This document shows, one piece after another, positions 24,723-33,203 of a stretch of DNA of 64,000 nucleotides. Positions within the stretch are counted from its first letter, which is position 1. Each line of letters starts with the position of its first letter. This DNA is from Pseudomonadota bacterium. Lineage in GTDB: Bacteria; Desulfobacterota; Desulfovibrionia; Desulfovibrionales; Desulfovibrionaceae. A model generated the notes under the pieces. It was not told where the DNA came from and ran no database searches. It saw nothing but the letters and a program-made list of their open reading frames with translations. A program made the translations under genes and the position numbers. Location: positions 12,684 through 76,683 of the forward strand of contig JAEYOJ010000095.1 of assembly GCA_023411815.1 (NCBI GenBank), in the 5' to 3' direction.

Positions 24723-26259
24723 TCAATACTTCTGGGGGGGCTCCGAGAAGCGCGGGCTGACGTTTGGCGGACAACAATTCGATCCTCCTAATGGAGCAAC
24801 CGGTTACTCATTTCAATTGCCGACCAGCAGGGAGGAGTATTCTCTTACGTCAATCAGCCGCATCACCCAAGCGGTAAGTGAGGCATACAGTGCTTCAGAA
24901 GAAATGTGCCTAGGCACCTATTTAGCGGCGATAAATGCATGCATACGAGGTAAGGTTGGAGTTAAGGTCACTGATGATTGGTACCAACCAACGAACTTGT
25001 TCATGGTGCAGATCGCCGATTCTGGATCAGGTAAAACGCCGGTCAACGAGTTTTTTAAAAGACCGATACTCGAATTCCAGAAACAATGGAACGCTGAAAA
25101 TAAAGACAAATTGTACCTAGAGCGAGTTAAATTAGAGCAATACAAAAAGCGGATGAAACAACTAGAGAGAAAGGCGTCCAAGATAGATGATGTGGGCGAG
25201 GTCGATAGGTACCAGCAGGAGATAGTAGATATTCTGAAAAAAATGGACACCATGTCAGGTGGGCATGAATTAGCCATGTTTGTCGATGACATAACGAATA
25301 AGTCGCTGATCGAAGCTCTGGCTCAGCAGAAGGGCCGCGTTGCCGTCATGGAAGCCGAAGCCAGCGTATTCAGGCACATTGTCAATGCCAAACCCACGAG
25401 CCCGATTGTGGATACCCTGCTCAAGGTATTCTCTGGCGAACCAATCCAGTTCAACCGGAGTGGCGAATGCCCGATCTCCATTGAGCAACCGACCCTGGCT
25501 CTTAACACGATGGTCCAGCCTTCGGTGATAGCGCACTTGGCCCGAAACAAGGCGATCATGGGGCGTGGCCTGATCGGGCGCATTCTCTTTTCAGTGGCCA
25601 ATGGGCCTCACAGACCCATAACCACGAACAAAGGCGTTGAGGCCAGCATCAGGTCTGAGTACACGAAGATTATTCATACGATCCTTGATCGTGTTGAAGG
25701 GACTGATGGCAGGATCATTTTGAATATAGATGAGGATGCGAAAGCACTATTTGACCGCTGGAGTACTACATATAAAATCGTGGTTCCATCTCCTGACAGT
25801 ATTATCAGAGAGTCTATTAGAATGGAGTTCATAGGCAAACTCTTGGTTCACACTATCAATATTGCAGCCCTTATCAGCATCTCTGATGCGGCTTACAATC
25901 ATGAAAGCATTAACATCGAAGCAATGAGGCATGCAATTTGCATATTTGGACACTATGGAGAGATGTTTCAAAAAGTTCTTGAGATGATGATTCCTGATCA
26001 TGGGGAAAAGCAAGCTTTATTCTTTCTGTCCAAGATTAAATATCGCTCAGACATAAATATTTTTCAGTCTCGGGATCTACAAAGGATGTTTAGGCTCAAG
26101 GCGCGTGAGGCTGAGAATGCTATTGGTTGGCTGCTTGATAGAGCAGCTATTACTCCATACGATCAGGTTTATGCTCAACCTACAGGGAGGCCCAGAAACC
26201 CTGAGTTTCTGATAGACCGTCGTCGTTGCAATGAACTGATCAGCCAGTATGGGCTCTAG
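24700..26259 (+). CDS. DUF3987 (YfjI-like) P-loop protein
   Basis: The 519-residue protein has a P-loop-like motif QIADSGSGKTP near residue 105, a charged coiled coil (about 135-185), a FVDDITNKSLIEAL segment, MEAEASVFRHI and a region containing MGRGLIGRILF, all typical of DUF3987 proteins, found in phages and integrative elements and often linked with replication. A C-terminal winged-helix-like segment (SRDLQRMFRLKAREAENAI) follows. ATG 24700 has TAGGAG in front. The exact biochemical function of DUF3987 is not established. Position after the small coupled gene suggests one replication or control unit. Confidence 0.85.
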   Translation: MNRYYSNNQYFWGGSEKRGLTFGGQQFDPPNGATGYSFQLPTSREEYSLTSISRITQAVSEAYSASEEMCLGTYLAAINACIRGKVGVKVTDDWYQPTNLFMVQIADSGSGKTPVNEFFKRPILEFQKQWNAENKDKLYLERVKLEQYKKRMKQLERKASKIDDVGEVDRYQQEIVDILKKMDTMSGGHELAMFVDDITNKSLIEALAQQKGRVAVMEAEASVFRHIVNAKPTSPIVDTLLKVFSGEPIQFNRSGECPISIEQPTLALNTMVQPSVIAHLARNKAIMGRGLIGRILFSVANGPHRPITTNKGVEASIRSEYTKIIHTILDRVEGTDGRIILNIDEDAKALFDRWSTTYKIVVPSPDSIIRESIRMEFIGKLLVHTINIAALISISDAAYNHESINIEAMRHAICIFGHYGEMFQKVLEMMIPDHGEKQALFFLSKIKYRSDINIFQSRDLQRMFRLKAREAENAIGWLLDRAAITPYDQVYAQPTGRPRNPEFLIDRRRCNELISQYGL

Positions 26260-26300
26260 ACCTTTAGGATCAACCAGACATAGCTGAAGTTTCTGAATCA

Positions 26301-26334
26301 ATGCCCCCGGCACCCTCACGGATGCCGGGGGCAT
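26301..26334. terminator. Bidirectional terminator between convergent genes
   Basis: Near-perfect arms ATGCCCCCGGCA and TGCCGGGGGCAT lie between the DUF3987 gene (plus) and the small membrane-protein gene (minus), whose stop is seven bases away. Confidence 0.65.
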
Positions 26335-26340
26335 CTTGTC

Positions 26341-26544
26341 CTACTCCAGTACTTTCACCGCCTCATCCTCTGCCTGCTCGTCCTCCGCTTGCTCTTCTGG
26401 GCTCCTCTCGTCGTCTTCCTCCCCGGTATTCGCTGCCCCGGTATTCGTTGCCACACCCGTGCCTTCGTCAGCCAATCCGGCTGCCGCGAGCAGCCCCAGC
26501 ACGCCGGTTACACAGCCTCCTATGAAAATCCAGAGCTTGTTCAT
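26341..26544 (-). CDS. Small membrane-anchored acidic protein
   Basis: This 67-residue protein starts at ATG 26544 (AGGAGAG at a good distance; an earlier ATG at 26550 is too close to it). One hydrophobic helix (WIFIGGCVTGVLGLLAAAGL) is followed by an acidic tail (GEEDDERSPEEQAEDEQAED). A Cys in the helix could be a lipobox variant, but single-pass anchoring is simpler. It is preceded by a 23-residue hydrophobic peptide gene on the same strand. Function unknown. It might be the distal end of the CobT operon, although a strong terminator lies between. Confidence 0.6.
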   Translation of the reverse strand: MNKLWIFIGGCVTGVLGLLAAAGLADEGTGVATNTGAANTGEEDDERSPEEQAEDEQAEDEAVKVLE

Positions 26545-26574
26545 GCCCATCTCTCCTGTCTTCTTTTTCTGAGT

Positions 26575-26646
26575 TCAGTCGTCGAGTTGCTCCCTGACGA
26601 GTTCCAGTACGCCGATGGCGATGGCGATGAGCGGCCCCCAGCTCAT
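26575..26646 (-). CDS. 23-residue hydrophobic peptide gene
   Basis: ATG 26646 follows GGGAGG with ideal spacing and encodes MSWGPLIAIAIGVLELVREQ plus LDD and stop. The hydrophobic N-terminal half and charged end resemble small inner-membrane peptides of mobile elements. It is 30 bp upstream of the acidic membrane-protein gene. The strong ribosome binding site makes chance unlikely, but homology cannot be judged at this length. Confidence 0.45.
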   Translation of the reverse strand: MSWGPLIAIAIGVLELVREQLDD

Positions 26647-26820
26647 GGGAGCCTCCCTTGGTCACCCAGCCGGGTTGACCCCAGGCCGCCTGTACGACGC
26701 ATCAGGCAATGGTCCCACATGAAGCATCCAGGTGGCGGCATTGTGCAGCTCTGCCAGGGCAGGCATGGGCAAAATGGTAGCCAGCGCATGTTTTCTCCTT
26801 ATCTGGCCAGTGGTTTTGGA

Positions 26821-26856
26821 AAAAACGAGAAGGGGAAGCACAAGGCTTCCCCTTCC
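26821..26856 (-). terminator. Terminator of the ERF-CobT operon
   Basis: On the minus strand arms AAGGGGAAGC/GCTTCCCCTT with a five-base loop are followed by CTCGTTTTTT, a textbook intrinsic terminator 36 bp after the CobT-like stop. Confidence 0.85.
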
Positions 26857-26891
26857 GGTATCCATATATGTCTTGGCGCTTGGCAGGGTGT

Positions 26892-28499
26892 TTACCTGCG
26901 CATGAGCGCTCCTTGCAGCATCTCGAACATGGCCGGGGTCAGATCCCCAAGCGAGGTGATGCTTTTGGCCCTGCCCGGCAAAAGGCTCTCGATGATCGTT
27001 GCCCCTATGCCGATGCCGTAGACCTCCAGCCCGAGCTGTTCGGCCTGCCTGGCGGCATCCTGCATGCACGGCACGGAATCCGGCTCTCCATCGGTCACAA
27101 TCAAGATGAGCTTTCGCTTCTCAGGCAGCGGCAGCATGCCTTGCAGCACCCACCACAGGGCCTCGCCCATGGGAGTAGAGCCTCCGGGTCTGACTACGAC
27201 GCGCTCGTGCACGCGCTCGCCATGCCTGATGAGCTGTCCAACGCTTGCCCATGAGCCTTGTTTTGCGGGATCGTCCTGGCTAAACGTGGCCGGGAATGTT
27301 GTCAGGGCCACATTGACGGCGCAGGCCTCAAGCGCCTTGGCCACGGCAAAGCAGGCCTGGCATGCCAGCTCAAGCCGCTGGGCCATGGAGGCTGAGCAGT
27401 CGAGCAGGATGTGGGCGGCGGTATCGATCCCCTGTCGTTCTCCTTGTCGCCTGAACATGCGTGGATCAGCCGTTGCCGCCCGGTAGAGCCTGCGCGTGTC
27501 GAGTCTGCCCGTGCGGCCCGTGTGGCCTCTGGTCAGAGTCGTGGTCTGCAGCAGCCCGTGCAGGCGGGTGGTGAGAGCCGTGGAGGCCTTGCGCACCTTT
27601 GCAAGCTCGTCAGGCGACAGCGGGAAGGCCTGCTTGGGCCTGGGACTGGCCACGGTCAACCGCTGGTCTGGATCACCGGGAGTCATCTGTTCCAGGGCCT
27701 GGGCCAGGATCGCGTCCAGCTCTTGGGGAAGACAATCCGCCTGGGCCTGGAGCAGATCCCCAAGACATTTTCTGGCCTTGTCCGGATCAGGCTCACCGCC
27801 GTCCTGGTTCGAGTCCTCGGCCTGACCTAAATTATCGGGCCTGGCCGTTTGAGTTGGCTGAGTCGTTTGAGCGGGTCGCCTGGATTCCTGGGCAAGCAAG
27901 GCGGCAAGCTGCCTGGCATACTCGATGGCGTCCTGGGTTGAACCGCATCCGGCACGCACAGCGCTCAGGATGGATTCCATGCGCAGCCGCAGTCCGGGAA
28001 AGCAGTGGTCCATCTGCCCGGCCAGGTCGTCTCGCTGGGCAGCCAAAACCGGCGCATCCCAGGCGCGCACGGTCAAAAGCAGCCAGTTCAAAACGAGCAG
28101 GGCTGGATTGGTGACCGCGCCTGCGCTTTTTTCACCTCCGAAGATGTGCTCGATGAGCCAGTTGAAGTTGCGGCGACAGCCTGGGAAAACCGCTGCCAGC
28201 CTGTGTTCCACGCGATGGTCCTCGATGGAGTTCCAGATGAACGTCTCAAGCGGCGTAAGCCCGGCCTGTTTGAGCGCCTCGAAGTCGGTCTCGCGCAGAT
28301 GGGCGGATTCGTGGTCGATAAAGCCCCTGGCCAGATTTATGAGGGTTTCCGGCGCATCCAGAGGCAGGGAAGGCAGATGGATGGCCTTGCCATCGGTGTA
28401 GGCGGAAGTGCCTCCAATCTCCACGCGTACCCCATATTTCCGGCCAAGAACGCTGGCCACCAGGGGCAGCGAACGCATGACGGCTTTTGGATCGTGCAT
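26892..28499 (-). CDS. CobT-like VWA-domain protein
   Basis: This 535-residue protein has an N-terminal region with a metallopeptidase-like HESAH motif (FIDHESAHLRE, about residue 62-72) also seen in CobT-related proteins, a Pro/Gln/Thr-rich linker (about 210-245), and a C-terminal VWA domain with MIDAS motif LLDCSASM, a Thr in GGSTPMGEAL and Asp in IVTDGEPD. ATG 28499 follows AGGAGG. Its partner CobS-like AAA ATPase and a DUF3150 protein are in the same operon, the trio seen in conjugative plasmids and integrative elements. MoxR/CobS-type ATPases with VWA partners typically remodel proteins. Cobalamin synthesis is unlikely here despite the name. Confidence 0.88.
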   Translation of the reverse strand: MHDPKAVMRSLPLVASVLGRKYGVRVEIGGTSAYTDGKAIHLPSLPLDAPETLINLARGFIDHESAHLRETDFEALKQAGLTPLETFIWNSIEDHRVEHRLAAVFPGCRRNFNWLIEHIFGGEKSAGAVTNPALLVLNWLLLTVRAWDAPVLAAQRDDLAGQMDHCFPGLRLRMESILSAVRAGCGSTQDAIEYARQLAALLAQESRRPAQTTQPTQTARPDNLGQAEDSNQDGGEPDPDKARKCLGDLLQAQADCLPQELDAILAQALEQMTPGDPDQRLTVASPRPKQAFPLSPDELAKVRKASTALTTRLHGLLQTTTLTRGHTGRTGRLDTRRLYRAATADPRMFRRQGERQGIDTAAHILLDCSASMAQRLELACQACFAVAKALEACAVNVALTTFPATFSQDDPAKQGSWASVGQLIRHGERVHERVVVRPGGSTPMGEALWWVLQGMLPLPEKRKLILIVTDGEPDSVPCMQDAARQAEQLGLEVYGIGIGATIIESLLPGRAKSITSLGDLTPAMFEMLQGALMRR

Positions 28500-28508
28500 G
28501 GTCGCCTC

Positions 28509-29576
28509 CTACCAAAGCCCGCAGCTTGGCAGCACGGGCTGGGAAGAGGGTGCTGCCGGCATATCCTCGGGGAATACCGGGCCGTCCTCGCCGTCCTCGC
28601 CGTTCTCGCTGTCCTCGCCATCCTCGGCATCAAGAATCTCTCCTATGTCTATGGGCATGTCCTGTTCCGTCCCTTGCGGGCCGGACTCGGGACAATGGCA
28701 CGCCTGGATGCTGCCACCAGCCAGGAGGCTGTCCAGAATCACATCCGGAGTGCAGCCCTCGATGATCCGCTGGCCGTGCTCCATGAGCGCCTGGGGGGCG
28801 CGCAGCAGGGCCACCAGCCCCTGGAGCATGAGCAGATGCCCGCCCTGGATCATTCCCCTGCGCGGCAGGCTCACAAAGGCGGTCTGGATGAGATCGGCAA
28901 CCGGAGCCACGCGGGGTTCGACAAAGGTAAGGCCGGCAAGTTTTTGCTGAATGGTCCGAAGCGGCGAAAGCGCCTTGTGCGTCACCTGGGTCTTGCCGGC
29001 AAAGCTTTTATGCCAGGCCTCGCTGGCAGACTTGGCCACCTCGCCAAAGAGCGTTGCGCCAAGGCCGTGCATCTCTTCTCGCAGCCCCTCGTCCACGGGC
29101 GTATCCGTGCCAGGCTGCATGATCCTGTAGACCTGCCATTTGAAGCCCAGACGGCTTTGCACGTAATCAGCGCTCACCGTTGAGCCGGCGATGAGCTGCT
29201 CCCAGCCGCTGTGTCTGGAAATCCATTCCTGTACCGCCTGGTCATAGCGGGCCAGGAAGTCAGCCTTGGCGGCATTGAAATCACCTTGGATCTGGCCCAG
29301 CTCGTCCACGAGCCCTTCAGCCTTGTCCGCAGGGATGCCCCAGCCGCCGAGAAAGCGGACCCCATGGCGATCAAGCAGGTTCACCGCCCGAGCCTTGAGG
29401 GTTCCAAATATCCTCAAGTCTTCGGGGTTGCAGATGCGCTTGCTGCCAAGAGAAGCCAGATCCTCGGGCGGAAGCTCAGCGTTACCAAAGTCGGCCGGGG
29501 TCAGTTTGCGGCGGGCTGTCCAGATGGTCACGTCCAGGTTTATGGCCATGAGACAATCAAGAATTTGGTCGGTCAT
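28509..29576 (-). CDS. DUF3150 protein
   Basis: The 355-residue mainly helical protein belongs to the DUF3150 family (N-terminal LDVTIWTARRKLTPADFG). It ends with a low-complexity acidic repeat (AEDGEDSENGEDGEDG) and a Pro/Ser tail. ATG 29576 has AGGAGG five bases upstream; the longer frame is rejected. It sits between the CobS-like ATPase and the CobT-like VWA genes, ten bases before the latter. The family's function is unknown. Position suggests an adaptor or substrate for the ATPase-VWA pair. Confidence 0.85.
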   Translation of the reverse strand: MTDQILDCLMAINLDVTIWTARRKLTPADFGNAELPPEDLASLGSKRICNPEDLRIFGTLKARAVNLLDRHGVRFLGGWGIPADKAEGLVDELGQIQGDFNAAKADFLARYDQAVQEWISRHSGWEQLIAGSTVSADYVQSRLGFKWQVYRIMQPGTDTPVDEGLREEMHGLGATLFGEVAKSASEAWHKSFAGKTQVTHKALSPLRTIQQKLAGLTFVEPRVAPVADLIQTAFVSLPRRGMIQGGHLLMLQGLVALLRAPQALMEHGQRIIEGCTPDVILDSLLAGGSIQACHCPESGPQGTEQDMPIDIGEILDAEDGEDSENGEDGEDGPVFPEDMPAAPSSQPVLPSCGLW

Positions 29577-29593
29577 GTCGTCCTCCTGAAAAT

Positions 29594-29625
29594 AAGCAGA
29601 GCCCCTCACGCGAGGGGCTCTGCTT
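29594..29625 (-). terminator. Intra-operon hairpin, possible attenuator
   Basis: Perfect arms AAGCAGAGCCCCTC/GAGGGGCTCTGCTT lie between the CobS-like stop and the DUF3150 ribosome binding site, followed on the minus strand by ATTTTC. Partial termination here would lower expression of the last two genes. Confidence 0.6.
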
Positions 29626-29653
29626 AAGTCTGTTTTGTCTGTAAGGTAGAAGG

Positions 29654-30637
29654 TTAACTCTCTGTGGACGTGGGGAATATGCGCTGCACAAGCTCGTGCA
29701 GCACAGCCCTTGTCTCGCGTGTGGCCCGGTATCCCAGGGCGCGGTCCAGGGCATAGGCCACGGGCTGCACGCCCTGTCTGGCCAGTGGCTGGAATCTGAC
29801 CATGAGGTCTGCCCAGCGGATCAGGGTGCGGGTCGAAAACGTCACCTCGATGCTGGAGCCGTAACCAGCGCCGGCTTCGCCCATGAACAGCCGCCGCACT
29901 TCGTTGGCGAACTCGACCATCTTCTGGCGAATCGCCTCCGGAAGCACAGGCGCATAGCCTTCAAGAAGCCTCTGCTCGTCTTCAGGGGCCGGGTAGCCCA
30001 TCTCGCACAGCCAAAATCTGTCGAGAAATGCAATATTTTGCCTCAGCGCGCCCTGGTAAAGCCCGGTTTCGTCCGAGCCTCCGTTGGTGTTGCCTGTGGC
30101 CGCGAAGCGAAACATGGGGGAAGGCCTGATAAGTTCCCCACCGTTTTCCGGGATGCACAAAGGTTCGCCATCCAGAATGCCGTTAAGACCCGCAGCGGTG
30201 GACGGATCGAGCAGGTCGATTTCGTTTAGCATTAGTATTCCACCATGCTTCATGGCCAGGGCCAGGGGGCCGTACTCAAACTCCATGTTTCCCTGGCGCA
30301 GGCTCAAGTGGCCCACCAACTCTGGAAATTCCAGTCGGCCATGGCCTGTGACCTCGAATACCGGGTAGTTCAGGCGCGAGGCCAGTTGCTTGATAACGCT
30401 TGTCTTGCCGCTGCCGGTCGGGCCAAAGACATAGAGCGGATCGGACGCGTTCATGAACCAGACGATGATGTCCCGGCTGGCCTCGTGGAAGAGGTAGCCA
30501 GGGTTTGGGACAGGCGTATAGGCGCACGGCTCGGCAAAGCCCTTGACCATACGCCCGGAGGCCACGCCGCTGAACACGGTCCCGGCGTCTGCCTCGACGA
30601 TCTTCAGTTTTGTCAGGTCGAAAATGGGAAGAGTCAT
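29654..30637 (-). CDS. CobS/MoxR-like AAA+ ATPase
   Basis: The 327-residue AAA+ protein has Walker A FGPTGSGKTSVIKQL (about 90-105), a GHGRLEFPELVGH segment, Walker B ILMLNEIDLLDPS, sensor 1 FAATGN and sensor 2-like TFSTRTLIRWADL. ATG 30637 follows GGAAGGAG. The overall match is to CobS-type ATPases in mobile elements. It is expected to form a hexameric ring that works with the VWA protein encoded two genes downstream. The nuclease gene ends 23 bases upstream. Confidence 0.9.
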   Translation of the reverse strand: MTLPIFDLTKLKIVEADAGTVFSGVASGRMVKGFAEPCAYTPVPNPGYLFHEASRDIIVWFMNASDPLYVFGPTGSGKTSVIKQLASRLNYPVFEVTGHGRLEFPELVGHLSLRQGNMEFEYGPLALAMKHGGILMLNEIDLLDPSTAAGLNGILDGEPLCIPENGGELIRPSPMFRFAATGNTNGGSDETGLYQGALRQNIAFLDRFWLCEMGYPAPEDEQRLLEGYAPVLPEAIRQKMVEFANEVRRLFMGEAGAGYGSSIEVTFSTRTLIRWADLMVRFQPLARQGVQPVAYALDRALGYRATRETRAVLHELVQRIFPTSTES

Positions 30638-30660
30638 GATGATCTCCTTCCTCCTTGCGT

Positions 30661-31932
30661 CTATTTTGGATTGATCCTGCCAATGGTCAGCCGCTCATAG
30701 GGCTGTCCGGTTTTTTGGACACGCGTCAGGATGTCTCCGGCCGTGTCCTCGTCACCCGTCAGGGCCAGGAGTTCAGATAAAAGCGCTGTCTGGTCGATTG
30801 TCTTCCTGCCCGGCATGGCTGCTACCCGGAAGCGGTAAGCATCGCTTGCAAGCCAGGCGGGCTGTCCACCATTCTGCTGGGCCGAGAAGCGTCCAAATGC
30901 CGAACGGACACGGTGTTCAAGATCCTCGATACTGCCTTCCAGGGCGAGCTTTTGCTCCTTGAGGGCGTCGAGCGACGCAAGGTCAACGGCGTACTCGGGA
31001 GGCAGCTCGACAGCTTGCCCGTCAATGCTCATGGGCCGGAACTTGGGGCAATGCGCGTTTGCCTCGCACCAGTCACACAGTGGATGAAACCCCTGGCAGA
31101 TGGACACGTCGTCCAGGGCCAGCCTGCCGTCCTGGACATCTTGAAAGGCTGTCCAGAGCGAGCAGGCAGTGTCCAGGCAGATATCAAGCATGCCTCGGTT
31201 GGGCAGGTACGGGCCAAAGGCCTTGGCGTCGGACATGGACACCGAAAGCACCCAGCCCTCCATGGCGACCTGATTGGCATTGCTTGGCAGCTCGATTCCG
31301 AACAGGGCCTTGGCGAGCTCCGGGAAGCTCTTGCGGGCCATGACCGTTTGGCCCTGGGCGTCTTTTACGCTGAAACAGGGCCGGTTCCAGCCGGCCCGAA
31401 GCAGGCCCAACTGGCCGTAAAGCTGGATCTCGTTGGAGGCATACAGCACCTTGGGCAGGCGTGCGTTGCTTTTGAGTTCCAGAATCCGCACGGCAGGCGC
31501 TTGGCCGTCCCAGCCGCCCCAGACAAGCGCCAGGTCAAGATGCGCCCTGATGGGCACGCCCTGGCAGGTCGCCTCGATTTCAAGCTGCGGGATGAGGTTC
31601 AGGCCGGCGGCCCTGAGCGCCGAGGCAATGCCAGCCTCCTGCCAGTGGCCGCGCTCAAGCATGAGCCTGCGTTTGAGCAGCCGGCGCATGCGCGCTTCAT
31701 CCATGGGTGCGTCCAGGGCAAGGCTCGTGGCAGGCGCAAGTTTGTCTGCCACGGCCGCGCGCAGACATTCAACAGCCCTGCCGATATCCGACATGCCGAC
31801 GTAGCCTGAGCGGTCCCCGAGTTGGGTTCTGGTGCTATTCTGGGAATGAAGCTGAAGGCCCCTGGCGAGCAGACCGAGCAAGGCGCTCGATCTGGAGGGG
31901 ATGGCAGGGATGGCGGGAAGATGTCTGTCCAT
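30661..31932 (-). CDS. PD-(D/E)XK nuclease, Cas4/RecB-like
   Basis: The 423-residue protein has the catalytic pattern Asp in IRAHLDLALVW and ExK in RILELKSNARL (about residues 155-180), with a later Gln/Tyr motif (IQLYGQLGLL). Cys residues (one in AVECLRAAV and three in CDWCEANAHCPKF) match the iron-sulfur cluster of Cas4-type exonucleases. ATG 31932 has GGAGAG in front. Adjacent to an ERF annealing protein, it is probably the exonuclease half of a recombination pair that makes 3' single-stranded ends. A C-terminal Glu-rich coiled segment is unusual. Confidence 0.85.
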   Translation of the reverse strand: MDRHLPAIPAIPSRSSALLGLLARGLQLHSQNSTRTQLGDRSGYVGMSDIGRAVECLRAAVADKLAPATSLALDAPMDEARMRRLLKRRLMLERGHWQEAGIASALRAAGLNLIPQLEIEATCQGVPIRAHLDLALVWGGWDGQAPAVRILELKSNARLPKVLYASNEIQLYGQLGLLRAGWNRPCFSVKDAQGQTVMARKSFPELAKALFGIELPSNANQVAMEGWVLSVSMSDAKAFGPYLPNRGMLDICLDTACSLWTAFQDVQDGRLALDDVSICQGFHPLCDWCEANAHCPKFRPMSIDGQAVELPPEYAVDLASLDALKEQKLALEGSIEDLEHRVRSAFGRFSAQQNGGQPAWLASDAYRFRVAAMPGRKTIDQTALLSELLALTGDEDTAGDILTRVQKTGQPYERLTIGRINPK

Positions 31933-32032
31933 GGCTCTCTCCAAAAGGACTTACGGGAGAGCCCCCGGCCGGAGACTCTCCCTGCCGGGTTTTCATGGTC
32001 TTGTCGTGACCGGTTGATACTGCTTGCGCTTG

Positions 32033-32713
32033 TCAGGCCGAGTCCGCGTATCTCCACCACAGCCTGCGCTCCTCGCTCCACTTGAAGCCCGAGGCCTTGA
32101 GCACCTGCTGCCTGGTCGAGACATTGCCCGTGGCCACGATGCACAGTCGGCCATCCTGAGCGCTTGCGGTCTTGAAGGTGATGCCGTCCAGCTTGGGCAT
32201 GCTGATGAGCACCGGGTGCGGAATGTCGCCGGGCATTGCGGGAGCAGGAGACGGCGATACAGGCTTGGGCTGCCTGGCGGAGCGTTGCCGTGGCGCATGC
32301 TGCCCGTGCGTGGCCAGATGCGCATCGTCATCATCCTCTGTGACCATGCCGAGCATGGCCGAGAGTGCGTACCTGCGGGCATAGGTCAGTCCGCTGCCGT
32401 ACCCTTGCGGATCGGACTTCAGAAGCGGCAGAATGAGCAGCGAGGATTGCCACTGCCCGGACTCAGCATGAGTGAGTTTCGTGACCAGCCCCAGATGCCC
32501 CTGCTCGGCCGGTACCGGGTACTGGGTCACCCAGATGCCGTTTGATAGGAGCGCTTCTCGGCAGGAATCCATGACCGAGTTGAGGGTGGCGTAACGGGAC
32601 TTGGCGAACGTGTTCTCACGGTCCTTGAGGGCCGGTTGCAGGGTGCGCTGGACATTGATGAGCACCTTGGCCAGTTCCTTGATCTCTGCTGAGCAGTACG
32701 AAATTGTTTCCAT
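32033..32713 (-). CDS. ERF-family single-strand annealing protein
   Basis: The 226-residue protein has an N-terminal ERF domain (about 10-130: AKVLINVQRTLQPALKDREN, the YATLNSVMDSCREALLSNGI region and the signature GSGLTYARRYALSAMLGM). A Ser/Pro/Gln-rich linker and a C-terminal DUF-like module (GFKWSEERRLWWRYAD) follow. Such proteins anneal complementary ssDNA in phage recombination. ATG 32713 is preceded by CGAGGT. It is the first gene of the operon, behind an attenuator-like hairpin. Confidence 0.92.
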   Translation of the reverse strand: METISYCSAEIKELAKVLINVQRTLQPALKDRENTFAKSRYATLNSVMDSCREALLSNGIWVTQYPVPAEQGHLGLVTKLTHAESGQWQSSLLILPLLKSDPQGYGSGLTYARRYALSAMLGMVTEDDDDAHLATHGQHAPRQRSARQPKPVSPSPAPAMPGDIPHPVLISMPKLDGITFKTASAQDGRLCIVATGNVSTRQQVLKASGFKWSEERRLWWRYADSA

Positions 32714-32737
32714 GGCCTACCTCGGGAAAGTAAGGGT

Positions 32738-32773
32738 GAAAAAATACCCTGCCAGGCACAAGGCTCGGCAGGG
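32738..32773 (-). terminator. Attenuator-like hairpin ahead of the ERF gene
   Basis: On the minus strand CCCTGCC...GGCAGGG is followed by TATTTTTTC, 25 bp upstream of the ERF start. It may be a leader terminator setting basal expression, or the end of an upstream transcript. Confidence 0.6.
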
Positions 32774-32880
32774 CAGATGGAAAATCGTGGCGCAGGGAAA
32801 ATGCCCTGCATCAAGTATGTAATATATATGTGAATCTGGATGAGCTACACTGGGTGCCGCTTGCGTCTCAAGGGGTGGGG

Positions 32881-32991
32881 ATGAAGATGTTGAAAATAGC
32901 GGCTTCGGAAGTGCTTTTGGAAGCAGAAGTGGGGTCTTACGAGGAGGTGGCGGTTAGCTGCGTGAAATTGCTAAGAAAAACTTCCAGATAG
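32881..32991 (+). CDS. 36-residue ORF divergent from the ERF operon
   Basis: ATG 32881 follows AAGGGGTGGGG and encodes MKMLKIAASEVLLEAEVGSY and a short basic end. Amphipathic helical character and a good ribosome binding site support translation. No homologue is recognised. It ends just before the first GGCGAAACTCCTGTC repeat. Confidence 0.3.
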   Translation: MKMLKIAASEVLLEAEVGSYEEVAVSCVKLLRKTSR

Positions 32992-33000
32992 GCGGTCTGT

Positions 33001-33095
33001 GGCGAAACTCCTGTCTTACAGAGATCCACCGCGTAATATTCTTATTTTGTTGAATATCCATATGAAAACAGGCTGCCTGCGGCGAAACTCCTGTC
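33001..33095. repeat. Two GGCGAAACTCCTGTC repeats 80 bp apart
   Basis: Identical 15-mers at 33001-33015 and 33081-33095 (flanks also similar: TGTGGCG and TGCGGCG). They are in the noncoding part between the 36-residue ORF and the hxsA terminator. Spacing of exactly 80 bp places them on the same DNA face. They may be operators or remnants of a duplication. Confidence 0.55.
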
Positions 33096-33140
33096 AAACA
33101 AAAAAATCCTGGTAGGTTTTGATGGGCTGGGCTTGCCCTC

Positions 33141-33170
33141 AAAAAAGGAAGGGCCGCTTCAATGCGGCCC
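33141..33170 (-). terminator. Terminator of the hxs operon
   Basis: Arms GGGCCGC/GCGGCCC with a six-base loop are followed on the minus strand by TTCCTTTTTT, 34 bp after the hxsA stop. Confidence 0.85.
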
Positions 33171-33203
33171 TGAAAAAACTTTGGAATGGGGGTAGAGCTA
33201 AGC

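Noticed and set aside
26662..27069. 135-codon minus-strand frame after the CobT-like gene
   Set aside because: It overlaps the CobT-like C-terminus in another frame and runs through the operon terminator at 26821-26856.
28585..28625. Tandem CCTCGCCGT-like repeats resembling a minisatellite or CRISPR fragment
   Set aside because: They encode the acidic EDGED repeats at the C-terminus of the DUF3150 protein; unit length and lack of spacers exclude CRISPR.
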